A stretch of DNA of 64,000 nucleotides from Darksidea phi (taxonomy: Eukaryota; Ascomycota; Dothideomycetes; Pleosporales; Lentitheciaceae): the NCBI GenBank assembly GCA_030770425.1, contig JASJFT010000003.1, positions 657,199 to 721,198 of the forward strand, read 5' to 3'. Position 1 is the stretch's first letter, and every line of letters begins with the position of its first letter. Below, in pieces: positions 22,714 through 33,195 of the stretch. The notes below the pieces were generated by a model. That model was not told the DNA's origin, did no database searches, and saw nothing but the letters and a program-made list of their open reading frames with translations. The translations under genes were made by a program, and so were the position numbers.

Positions 22714-24796
22714 TCTAGGATACTGCTCGGAGACGGTAGGCAGCAAAGTGGCCGTAAAGAACGCAAGTTGTCAAGGGTCTATCGAGTGCACGAGTCAAAA
22801 CCGACGCTAGAGCCGAGCCGGATAAATTCCGGTCCCGCCTATTTCCTTCGCTACATCGCCGCCCTCAAGTGCTCGCAGCTCTCCGAGCCCCGTCACTCTC
22901 CTCATCATCGACGACTGAGAACCGCCCGTCGTTGAAGCGTCCTCCGCGCCCCGTACCTATACGATGCTCATGCGCACTACCAGTCCCAAACCTATACAAT
23001 GCGGCAGCGACATCGAATTTACAGCGGACCGGCAGCCGAAGCCGCGCTGCATGCGAGCACGCTGGTGCTCAGGAGCCGCAGTATTTTCCGGCGACTAAAT
23101 GGTACTAGGCCCCGTTGCGCAATGATACCGCCCGGTATTTAGCGGCTTGACTCTTGCTTCCTCTCACCTTCGCCAGACGTCAACCCATCTTCTTTTCATT
23201 ACACATCATTCTCCACAACCAGAACAACCGCCAATTTTTCTTGTTCGATACTATCGTCTACTTGGCCGGACTCTGGCTATCTTCTGACATGATGCAATAT
23301 TGATGCAATGAATCATTGTCTCTTCGCTGGGCTTGTCGCCGTCCTAGCTTCCATACCCCCTCTGACGGTAACAAGCCCCACGTTTACGCCCCCAGTTACA
23401 CCCTCCACTCCCGCCCTCCAATGCGTCCTGGAGCTTCCGACCTTCATCAGCAATGGAGCTGATTCTAGAGGATGGGAGAGAAGTTGTCGGTATCCGCGTC
23501 CCCAGCTCTATCCTCCACCACGTCCAGGCGCCGGCCAACAAGGCACTCTCTGCCCACTGCCGCGCAACCGAAGAGCGCAACGCCGCCGCTGAGACGCAAC
23601 TCGCACACATACCTAAAGGAGATACGGGGAAGGCGTCGGTGCACAGTTTCAAGAAGTGCTCAGGGCAGGTGTGCAGGACGCGCCAGATCCCTTTGTCGCG
23701 CAAGGTGCTGTACGCCGTCATTTTACGGTCCGTACTTAATCAAACACCCTGGCGGAGACTTAGTCCCATTGGCGACCCCGCCACGATTATGGCGGAGCGT
23801 CGAGGGGGCTGTACCTGTGGGCAAAGACTGTGTGTAGACAATGAGAAGAGTTGACGCCAGCGAGGACAATGTCCAAGTTTGCGTCTTTGCGGGCCTTGTA
23901 CGCTGCCGTTTCGGGGTTGTAAAAAATTATCATGATGGCTTTATTTGCTAGCGTTGGGTTAGGCGGGTTCGCGCCGATAGTTGTTTCGTTCCAACGAGCC
24001 TCAGGCGGTCCGGGCCTAGGGTCCAGGACCTCCAGGATGTCACCATCTCTCTTTGTCCCTGCGTTCTCTATTGGCTATACTGCCGGTCCATCAACCTCTT
24101 TCTCTGGCACGCTTTCTGGTTGGTTGACTGGTTTTATTTACCCTGATCTCTCCTTATGCGGGATATACGCTCTGGTTCCTATTTTCAATACCTATTTCTA
24201 CAGGCCGTCCCCTGGCTGTCTTAAGACCTTCTGGTGCCCGATTTTGTGATTGCTGTATAAAACGAGTGTCCATGCGCAGGCAATAGCGGGTTCCTTTGCA
24301 TTCTTGAAGTTTGACGCTTTCTATTCCCTCTTGCGCGTCTGGGCGGATCATGCTTTCGTCTGCTATATCGAAGGAGTTTTGTGTATGATTTGGTGTTCGA
24401 GCTTCGCCTTTGACTATGCCTACTACTAAGCGACTTCCGGTGATTACTATACTATGGGCAGTCGTGCGATATGTATGCACGCGGGTGTGTAATGGTAAGA
24501 TCGTTGGTCGACCTGAGCTAAATTGACTGCTAGAGATGTTCACTAGATACCATTCGCTTTAATTTTGAAGATCCTTGGCCGGCCCTTTGTCCGTAGTCGA
24601 TGTGCTGCATAGGCTTCCGCATCTGCGCCCGTCGACCACCTTTGCATTATCTCCGAATCCGCTTAGAACGGCATCGCATGGGGTGGTCTGTTAAACACGA
24701 ACCTCGGGCTATCGGTCTAGCTAATGCATCCGGTCTCATGTTACATCCTAATGCCAGAGCGTGTCAGCTCGGTTAAGGAAGATTGCAACTGGGGAC
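22714..24796. other. No clearly supported gene
   Basis: Plus-strand ORFs at 23308-23592 (begins with a signal-peptide-like MNHCLFAGLVAVLASI) and 23453-23854 overlap one another in different frames and have no recognisable domain. The remainder is AT-rich. A real small secreted protein cannot be excluded. Confidence 0.3.
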
Positions 24797-26766
24797 TTAC
24801 CGGTCTAGAGGAGTCAGGCCCAGGGGACGCATTCCGTTATTGATGACGGACTTTTCCGCGTCGTAGAGAGCCAATCGAGCCTTCATGTGTTCTCGCTCGC
24901 TCCCGACTACTTGTAGCACATCGTAGCTACTATTGATGGCATGGGTCAAGCGGAACAAATACGTCGGGATAGTAGTGGGCACCAGTGTTTTCGGAGTATT
25001 TTGGATAGTGTCGGGGAACTGGGCGATGAGTCGAACGACATTGATTGCATGAGGTTCAGTCAGAAGGTCGAGGTTTGCTGATTCGATCTCAGAAGCTGGA
25101 ACACCTGCTTTTAGCAAGATAGAACAAAGTCAGGCGTGAGAGTATTGAAGGTAAGGACCGGTGTGTCCCTCAAAGGACGCCATCGTGTCCATGTTGAAGC
25201 GGTAGTTGTTGATGCTGGATAGTGTCAGATAACTTGAGTAAATTTTTAGTCGAGACATGAACCATACCGCTTTCCACTCATATCCTGAACCATGATGCTG
25301 CTAATACCAAGAATGTCGGCAGCCCTCTCAGGGTCTGACATTTGAGCATATTTGATCTCGTTCTTCCGCATCACTTCATGCCTTCAACACGTCATCCAAG
25401 AGCACGACCGTTCCTCTACGGGTACTCATTCCCAGGACTAGACCAAAATTGACGTGGGAAATTCGAGAGCGCAGGTCCTCATTACCAGTCAACTCAACAA
25501 GTTTGAATAGTTGCTTGAGGTGCAGTTCCTGCTCGGTGGCGACGACATATATCATCTGATCGTACTTGTAGTAATCATTTCGCTCAAACAAGGCGCCGAG
25601 ATCGCCGGTGAGATAGAGGCTTGTACCTTCAGTTTTGCGTATAAGCGCTTTGCCGAGCGCTTTGCCTGCCTTGCCGTCAAACATGTTTAGAGAAGTCCAC
25701 TATTGCGGCCCCTTGTAACTCCTGTACGAGTCCTCTACTCTCCAACTGCTTCTGTGCAATCTTCATGCTCTCTTCCCTAACGAGGCTCTCGCCGGCGTAC
25801 TCATCAAAATGAATGTTTAGCCGAGTATACGCCTTTCTGTACTTCTGTATGCTGAGCTCCCAGAACTTCTTCCACATGCTGATAGTTCCTGGGTCGTTGT
25901 TGCACATAGCTTTGAAGTATTTTCGAGCTTGCTCATCAAGTCACTCATTCCGGAGCTTGGTGGCGTCCTTTCCATCCTTTTCCAATTGTTCAATCTCTTT
26001 TTGTTCATCGGCATGACGTAAATCTGGTACAGGTGAAGGATTGGGTCTACTTCCAGGGATTTCTCGTCTCCGTACATCTCGTAACCCAGTGCCAACAATC
26101 CGTATTGTTTACCCCAATCCCCAAGATAATTTATACGCACGACGTCCCACCCAGCGGCTTGAAAGAGGTTGGAGAGAAACCTTCCAATGATGGTACTTCG
26201 TAGATGGCCGTGATGAAAAGATTTAGCGATATTGGGCGACGAGAACTCTATGACGATGCGCTTCTAGCCTTTTGAGGTGTCTTTGGCATCCTTCAACCCA
26301 AGTAGAGGGTTGCTGCCCCACCCAGTTCGATTTTGCAGAACAGCTGGTATAACTTGCTTTACGAGCGCGCCAAGTTTGAAGTAGAATCGAACGTACGGAC
26401 CGTCGACGGTAGGCTTGGAGCCTAGTGTGGATTCGGGAAACCAAAAGAGCTAGTTAACTAACGGGCGGTTGACTCGCGACAGGTGGTTGCAATTACCTGA
26501 TCAGCCCATCGGTTTGCAAGTACTCCAGGTGTCTCTCCTTTGATTCTCAGAGCTGTTACTGGAAGCAAAAGATTGCCGTTGTCTAAAGTTGCCGTTCGCT
26601 GCAGCAAAGAATAGATGGTCTTGGGCTGGACGCCTGATACCTCCGAAAGGGCGTTGGAGATGTCTATGCGATAGGCATCGAAAGGATTGAGCGAGGGAAA
26701 GCATTTTGGGAGATTAGGTTGGTCGACATGAAGCTTTTGGAGCCGTGTCTTAAGCGAGTCATCCAT
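24797..26766 (-). pseudogene. Arginyl-tRNA synthetase pseudogene
   Basis: From an ATG at 26766 to 24797 the minus strand carries class I ArgRS in order. These are an N-terminal additional domain, the HIGH-type box FHHGHLRST (near 26200), [18 protein letters not shown], the Rossmann core with LYLTGDLGALFERN (about 25600), the KMSKS-type loop GMSTRRGTV (about 25410), and the C-terminal end with LGLTPLDR. Disruptions include an in-frame TAG where Lys is expected (about 26263), a frameshift near 26010, a TGA where Trp is expected (about 25943), frameshifts near 25680 and 25380, and a TGA that looks like CGA to TGA (about 25130). At least one intron (about 25210-25265) remains recognisable. It cannot make a working enzyme; the essential copy must be elsewhere. 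Confidence 0.9.
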
Positions 26767-28118
26767 GGCTGGTACAGACGTTTGTCGGCTGGGGCAACGG
26801 CGAGCGCGGATATGTAGAGGAGTCCGATAAATGGGAAATTGTCTAACAATATATAGGCCGCTATCATGTAAAGAGGTGGGGAATCGATGTCCACAGCTCT
26901 GACTCAATACCAAAGGGCTTGGCAGTTTGGTGGTGTTGGTGTTTCACCAAATACAATAAAGGTATTTTTTGGTTGCGACAAGCATGGGTGTACTTGCTAA
27001 CGGTCTTACAGCGGCCGATCAAGGGTAAGAGGTGTCTGGGTGCTCCCTATAAATGTGTGCATGTCGCCATACCATCTGCCCAACGTCACGGATGGGCTAA
27101 GGGGACTACAAGGCAGTTTGCGCGACGTGGGTATAAGATCCTCTTTATCCCTCCATCCAGTGTTCCATCTAGGGCCGATACCCTGAATCTTGTCAATGTT
27201 AGGGTAGTCGTCTTCGCTGGACGGCATCTTCTTGGAGGTATTGCATCGATAGGATGGTTTAGCTTCGGAGGTCCATTATAAGGTATTAATATAAAGGGCA
27301 TTCTGTGTCTGGTACGACATGGGCTCTTCTTGATAGCGGCTCTGTTTCTCATGTTGTGACCTTCAACGGCTTTTCCCCGTTCGCAACCTTGTGTACCTAG
27401 ACGAGTCTCACCACTCACCACTGACGGGGGACCCGTAATCAGGTCTGGTTGCATCCCAGCCTCCACAAATACCAACTTAATCCTTCAATGCCTTTTCATT
27501 CCATTGATTCAACACACACTATTCGAACCCACGTGATGCGCGGAACATGGAATCCTCGTTTGTCGTACAGTATTCAATATAAAAAAGGTGATGTTGATGC
27601 AGCTGTATAGTGATGATGGATTGCCAAGCAGGCGCTCATATTCTCTCCTCGTCTCCTGTGAATCGTACTTCGAGGCCTGCGCAGAGAGATTGCTCTTTGC
27701 CAAAAGCTTGATGGCGCATGGACGCCAGATACGTGTTTTCGGTGGCAGCTAGACTCCCTGGCTGCGAGCCAACATGTCTGGCTGATAGAGAATCTGGAGG
27801 CAAGTACGGCGTTCCTTTGAATACTTCTCATTAGTTTCTCGCTGATAACGGGTGCTGGCCTCCGTCAACGGCCAAGCTGGCACGTCTTCAAAGAAACATT
27901 CACAGCATCACGTTTCAGAAGAAAGGCGACGTTTGTAGAAGTCTAGACGTTTGGCAGCTTTTAATACAGACTATCTACCTCATTTTCTCCAAGGGGGGGA
28001 ACTCCCTCCTCTTTTTGTTTAACCAGTCCAAGTGGGCAATGAAAGGTATGCGCTAGTACGAGAGTTGAGCGTATTGTGTATTGAATCCAGACACAAGGCA
28101 CAATGTACTCAACATCAG
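26767..28118. other. Intergenic, no supported gene
   Basis: A minus-strand ORF (27006-27227) starts with a gene-like MPSSEDDYPNIDKI but loses coding character quickly. The other ORFs are short and overlapping. I assign no gene. Confidence 0.35.
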
Positions 28119-31100
28119 CTACGCGGCTTGTCCTAGACCTTTCATCACCTCTGGGAATTGGTCGTATTTCTTCAGGCGTTGATTCGTAAGTTCGAACAAC
28201 TTGCCGGTTTTGTACAGGTGAACGACTGTCGCTTTGACTGGATGAGTCTTGGGAATGTCGACAGCAGAACAAGCCCATTTGTCGCCGATGATAATTGCGC
28301 AGTCTCGGTGGCGCGTGAAAGCGACTACTGATCGAGCAGTCTGCATTAGATGACCGCGGACGCAAGCAGTATCCACAATGACGTGGTCTCCTTGGTTACC
28401 CTGGAACTGATCGATGGTCGAGAACTCTACATCTTCGATGTACCGAGCACTTGGCTTATCAGCACGACGAAGTTTCTGAAGCATGCTGAGGCGAAGGGCT
28501 TCGTAGAGCACAATCTGCGCCCTGTAAGGTGTGATGACTTTCACTTGCTTGCCGTTCTGCAGCATTTCGACTCGCTTTTTGATGTCGTGCATCACAGCGA
28601 TGGCTGTGTCGACATTGAATGTAGAGTAACCAGCGTCTTTGCGAGGGTGAGTCTTCTGCATGTCGACAAAGACGGTGGCGGCTCTAATGCCATAGAGCGT
28701 GTTATTGATGCGCATCGCCTGAGCCTCAGCCTGCGTTTCTCCAGATCCCGGTGCCATGCATATGCTGTCGTCCTCATTTGCGATCTGACAGAGCTTTAGT
28801 GCTTCTTTGTTGCGGAAGCGACGTGTGGTTTTCAGTTCATGGAAGCGGTAACCAGTCTGCTTCAGTCGCATGAGGAGCGGAACCTTGATCGTTGTCTGGA
28901 AGTTATTTTTTTCCGCGGGTCCAAATACTGGCGGGGGGAGCTGCTTGTAGTCGCCGACGAGGATACGAACAGGTGTCATCCAGTGTTGCGAGTAGGCGGC
29001 CCACAGTTGCGCGTCATTGAGGCGAGAAGCTTCTTCAATAACTATGGCGGAGTTGTAGCGCATTGCTATCATCGCAGGGTCGTGTGCGACAGCCTGGGTT
29101 GTGGTGATGAAATCCGCGACTTGAATGAGACACTTGTAAGCCTCCTTTGCACTCCTCTTGATAGTCTTGATCATGTCCTTGGTCCATTGTCCATTGTTCA
29201 AGAACAAATCTACAGCTTTTTTGATGTCCGACAGCTGATCTTTGAGGTCCTGTCGCTCTTCAGGCTCAAACTTGGCGGCGAGTTCCGGTGACATAGGTTT
29301 GACGCCAGCGAGCTGAAGTATATACCAGGCACCTGAATCTTCTGCATGCTGAAAGCGCTCATCGCGAATGCCGCGATATTTGCTGCCTTGCTGTTGTGCA
29401 TTGAAAGTAGCCAGCAATGTCTGCGATAGCTCTCCAGTGAATTGAGTGGTGTCGCCTAGCAGCGGTGAGTCTTCCATGTGGTCGACGTCCGGGTCGGCCA
29501 GTTTCGCGGTGGCGTCCATTTCAGTGGAACGGGAATGCGCACGGAAGCCGAGAAGAGGCGCCGCTGTCGGGTTCGCCAAAGCATGAGCGGTGCTGAGAAT
29601 GTGCTTCGCGTCTTGGTGGAGCTTGTCTGCAGTAACGTTTTGCGCAGCAAGCAGCAATAGTTTGCCTTGGACTAGGACCGTCTCGGTGGATTCTGGCAGT
29701 GGATACTCATTCTCGTCGACCTTTTCTGCTTCATCGAGCTTGCCATCTTTAAGAAAGGCCATAGTTATATGATGTTGACGACGGTGCCGGTCTGCCGGAA
29801 TAGCAACCTTGTCCAAGAGAGCTGACGCCGCCCACAATGCTAGGTAACTCTTTCCGCTGCCTGAGACGCCTCCAACGCATGCCGTACCAGCGCGAATACC
29901 GTCATTGTTCCAATTCGTCACCACCTTTCGCTGTTCTGTATTGAGTTGGCGGAAAATTATATTGACGTGTTTGGCTTTGGTCCTGGGATCCAACTGGGCA
30001 TATATTGAAGTGCGCGATAGTTCTAGATGGTTCTTGCAAGTGAAAAAAAGTTGGAAGTCCTCGAGGACGCGGGCGCGCACTGGGTCCCGTGTGCGTTCTT
30101 TGTAAGTCATGAACATCTTCGCGAGCGCTTTTGATTGGCGTTTGGCTTCCTTTGTGTCGGGCTTCACCCTCAGCGTGACCAACGTCTTTGGCGTGTGGGA
30201 CAGATATTCTTGCAACTCATCTGGTGCCATTGCATCGACTTGGCGGCTATCCAACTGAGTAAACTGTGTCATGTCGACGACACCGTCCTTGCTTATAGGT
30301 CGATAGATGACAGCTGACAGCATGCCCATTCCAGTAATTGGGGTGTGCGGGATGATTTTGCCTTTGAAGCTGACGCGCGACAATACATGGTGTCCGAGAG
30401 CCATGACGATCTGATCCCCTTCGGTAAGTTTGGCTAGTCGCATGGAGTCTTTGTCGAGTGCCACCTGCATGAAGTAGGCCAATGATCGCTCTAGGCCAAC
30501 ATCGTATGTCATGGGGACAGGAACGAAAGTTGCTTCACCACAGTATCCGTTTCCGACATTGTGGGCGGAGGCATGCTCCAACAGATTACCAAGACCGTAC
30601 GTGTAGCTGTAATCTCGAGGAGTAGCATGCGTTGGCTCGTATTTAGCGATGGTCTTCGGGATGTCGTCGATTGAAGCCATGTTCTTGGGGCTGATGTACA
30701 TCGCAGTTGGGCTGTTGAAAAAGCGGACATATTTATCTAGCCAAACATCTTCCCATCGCTTGACGATAGCATTTAGTTCCTTGGTGATAAGCTCAAGGTC
30801 TGCCCAGACCAGGACACAGAACATGGGCGACAGCGGCATTGCTGTCCGCAGTGATGCGTGTGTTGGTGACAGGCCGGGTCCTTCAATAGGATTATCGACC
30901 AATATATTGGATGTGTAGTGATGACGGTTATGGTGAAGGCAGATGAGGACGCGCTGTCGTTGTGTCTTTGTCTTCTTCCGTAACGTAGCGAAGTATCCCG
31001 CTGGCAAATGAGGGAACATGTCTTGCAGTTGTGCGTCCATCTTTTCGCCCGACATGTCGATGACAACATGTGACTTCTCGTAAGGCTGTTTGCGGCCTTG

Positions 31101-32768
31101 CACCTCTGACTCGTCAAGTCGACAGTTGTCGCCAGTGAGTATGATCTTTGCGCGCTCAAACGGTTGCTTGTCCGGCTTAGACGGGTCGATTTGGTTCAGC
31201 AAAAGGTCGAACTGAATGTACGATGTCATATCCTTATTTTCGTATAGCTGCATAGTGACACGGGTGTCGGTGTTCTGCTCGAATGTCAATTTGGCCTTGC
31301 GCATCTCTTCCAGGCGGGCGGCGATGGAGCCGATCCTGTATTTTCCCTCTTTCTTGGCTTGGTCGTCCAGCTTCTCCTGTTCTCGCTGAGCTTTCTTCTC
31401 GCGCTCACGTTTTTTGGAGGGGTCCTCAGGATCCTTGGAAGCCGCGGCAGCGCGGATCTCCTCAAGTTCCTGCTGACGCAGTTCTTCAGCAACAAGCTCA
31501 GCGCCCTTGAAAGGGATGGAGCCCATTGATGTGATGTGCTGAGGGTGTCCAAGGATGCGTTTCAGGCGAGCGCCGCTGACATCCCAATGCCCTTTCATGA
31601 ATCGCAGGGTGGAGCGCAGCATGCCCAAGGTGTCGTCATTGACTTCCTGATATGTCTCCGGGCGACGTTTACGCATGATGTGCCAGCTGATGATGAGTTC
31701 TTTGTCCGTGGGTGCATACAGACCCTTCTTGGCCTTCTTGTATTCCGCCAGTCGTTTGACTGAGTCTGCGAGGAAGACTCGAGTAATCGACTGGTCGTAC
31801 TTCGCAGGCGGCGGCGGGCTCATGTCATTCTCATCAAGTGAGTCTTCTTCCTGGCGGGCGCCTTGCTCAGGGATGTCGCGACGAGGCTGGGCAGGATTAT
31901 ACGTCGGAAGGGAGTTGGCGCGTGCCCGTGTCGGTATCTCGATGATGGTAAGTCGCTCCCGACTGGTATCCTTGTATTCTGGCAGGCCCAGGAGATAGTT
32001 GCCGCCATCACCGTCAGTCTGTGGGATGATCTCATTGTAAGAGACGCTAAACATGTCTTCACCAAACTCTTGACCTTGCTTCTTCGGGATAGACTGGTTC
32101 ATCTGTGCCTCACTCATGACCAGGACTGGAGGGTTGATGTCAGGTGCACTGACGTTCGTGCCCGAAGCATAGACAATAGGTTTGATGACTTTCTTGTCAT
32201 TCTTGACAGCCGGGGAGATGACGGCAAGGACACAAGGATAGCTCCGGTCAGTGACGCCAGTCAGCACGCGTCCTCCCAGCGGCGGAGGCTTCCAACGTGC
32301 CCTGGGGGTAATGGCGGGGTCTTGATTTTCGTCCTCAGTGGGTTCAGGTTCAGGCCCATGTTCAGCTTCACCGTCGTCGCCATCACTGGTGTCGCTGTCG
32401 CTAGATGCCGAGTCCTCGTCTTGGAGCGGAGCGCGGTCGAGGGTGCGACCGTTGACTCGATAGAGCTTGACGTAGCTCATTCGAATGGCTCGCTGCTGGC
32501 CCGCGAGCTCCTCAGCACGCTCAGAGTCGTTCATGATGGAGTGTGGTGACTGGGATATCGCCGTCACGCGTAACGATGGGGATGCTGTGCAGCAGAGTAG
32601 CTTGTCGTAACAAGTGGAGAAATCAATAGAGTGGAGATTGTCTGGCGAGGGCGAAAACTCTTGTTGAGAGGCGGGCGCCAAGGCCAACGCACGGACGCTT
32701 GCCAGAGTGAAGGCAGGAGCAAAAAGAGCAGGAGCGAAAAGCCTGAGTGAAAGCGAGAGTGACGTCAT
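28119..32768 (-). CDS. Large intronless superfamily-1 (UPF1/DNA2-like) helicase
   Basis: A single uninterrupted frame of 1549 codons. The C-terminal third has all SF1 helicase motifs in order (positions approximate): Walker A GVSGSGKSY (965-975), Walker B-like IVIEEAS (1240), motif III ILVGDYKQLPPP (1265), motif IV KVITPYRAQ, motif V TIDQFQGNQGDHVI (1455), and motif VI VAFTRHRDCAIIIGD (1490). The N-terminal half has an acidic Asp/Ser/Glu stretch (about 125-150), a basic coiled-coil-like region with many KKREREKKAQ residues, and no domain I recognise. The frame opens at 32768, but the first 78 residues are low-complexity. The in-frame Met at 32534 (MNDSERAEELAG) is an equally good or better start. 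It resembles the UPF1/DNA2/NAM7 RNA/DNA helicase group. Substrate unknown; upstream DNA is repeated near 43.8 kb. Confidence 0.85.
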   Translation of the reverse strand: MTSLSLSLRLFAPALFAPAFTLASVRALALAPASQQEFSPSPDNLHSIDFSTCYDKLLCCTASPSLRVTAISQSPHSIMNDSERAEELAGQQRAIRMSYVKLYRVNGRTLDRAPLQDEDSASSDSDTSDGDDGEAEHGPEPEPTEDENQDPAITPRARWKPPPLGGRVLTGVTDRSYPCVLAVISPAVKNDKKVIKPIVYASGTNVSAPDINPPVLVMSEAQMNQSIPKKQGQEFGEDMFSVSYNEIIPQTDGDGGNYLLGLPEYKDTSRERLTIIEIPTRARANSLPTYNPAQPRRDIPEQGARQEEDSLDENDMSPPPPAKYDQSITRVFLADSVKRLAEYKKAKKGLYAPTDKELIISWHIMRKRRPETYQEVNDDTLGMLRSTLRFMKGHWDVSGARLKRILGHPQHITSMGSIPFKGAELVAEELRQQELEEIRAAAASKDPEDPSKKREREKKAQREQEKLDDQAKKEGKYRIGSIAARLEEMRKAKLTFEQNTDTRVTMQLYENKDMTSYIQFDLLLNQIDPSKPDKQPFERAKIILTGDNCRLDESEVQGRKQPYEKSHVVIDMSGEKMDAQLQDMFPHLPAGYFATLRKKTKTQRQRVLICLHHNRHHYTSNILVDNPIEGPGLSPTHASLRTAMPLSPMFCVLVWADLELITKELNAIVKRWEDVWLDKYVRFFNSPTAMYISPKNMASIDDIPKTIAKYEPTHATPRDYSYTYGLGNLLEHASAHNVGNGYCGEATFVPVPMTYDVGLERSLAYFMQVALDKDSMRLAKLTEGDQIVMALGHHVLSRVSFKGKIIPHTPITGMGMLSAVIYRPISKDGVVDMTQFTQLDSRQVDAMAPDELQEYLSHTPKTLVTLRVKPDTKEAKRQSKALAKMFMTYKERTRDPVRARVLEDFQLFFTCKNHLELSRTSIYAQLDPRTKAKHVNIIFRQLNTEQRKVVTNWNNDGIRAGTACVGGVSGSGKSYLALWAASALLDKVAIPADRHRRQHHITMAFLKDGKLDEAEKVDENEYPLPESTETVLVQGKLLLLAAQNVTADKLHQDAKHILSTAHALANPTAAPLLGFRAHSRSTEMDATAKLADPDVDHMEDSPLLGDTTQFTGELSQTLLATFNAQQQGSKYRGIRDERFQHAEDSGAWYILQLAGVKPMSPELAAKFEPEERQDLKDQLSDIKKAVDLFLNNGQWTKDMIKTIKRSAKEAYKCLIQVADFITTTQAVAHDPAMIAMRYNSAIVIEEASRLNDAQLWAAYSQHWMTPVRILVGDYKQLPPPVFGPAEKNNFQTTIKVPLLMRLKQTGYRFHELKTTRRFRNKEALKLCQIANEDDSICMAPGSGETQAEAQAMRINNTLYGIRAATVFVDMQKTHPRKDAGYSTFNVDTAIAVMHDIKKRVEMLQNGKQVKVITPYRAQIVLYEALRLSMLQKLRRADKPSARYIEDVEFSTIDQFQGNQGDHVIVDTACVRGHLMQTARSVVAFTRHRDCAIIIGDKWACSAVDIPKTHPVKATVVHLYKTGKLFELTNQRLKKYDQFPEVMKGLGQAA

Positions 32769-32944
32769 GTAGTTATCTGTTTATGTTGATATCTTGTGTA
32801 GAGGTTGCTATTGTTATCGTTGCGTTATGTAGAGGTAGGAAAGATGCCCAGATCGGTTTGATAGAAGGAGTTTTCCCTAGTCTGCAGAATGGGAGCTGCC
32901 ATGTTTGAAGAATAGGCTAATCACAGTTAGGAGGGTGTGAATAG

Positions 32945-33195
32945 CTTTTGAAAGAAGTGGAGATACCTTGAACAGCGAAGACTGACCACTGATTCGATTC
33001 GATTCGATTGATGAGTAGTAGAGATGAACGAACTATTCGCACAAGCAGGCCCCTTTTATACCTATACTCGAAGTATGGTTGTTCAGAAGAGTCATTGTCA
33101 AGCTTGGTAGCCGGCGAAAGTCATCTACGGTTCACGAGGCTCTTGAGCCGCACGCACAAAAAAATACTCCCACTGCAGAAGTAGTTGACGCGAGC
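32945..33195. repeat. Helicase upstream region, copy 1 of a 250-bp duplication
   Basis: This segment shares near-identity with 43745-43990 in the same orientation, including GAACAGCGAAGACTGACC, a GATTC-GATTC microsatellite of different length, CCCCTTTTATACCTATACTC, and TTCACGAG...GAGCCGCAC. It lies about 180-430 bp upstream of the helicase start on its promoter side (minus-strand gene). Confidence 0.9.

Noticed and set aside
31863..32549. Plus-strand ORF of 228 codons
   Set aside because: It lies entirely antisense to the helicase gene, whose reading frame has clear motifs; the plus frame shows none.
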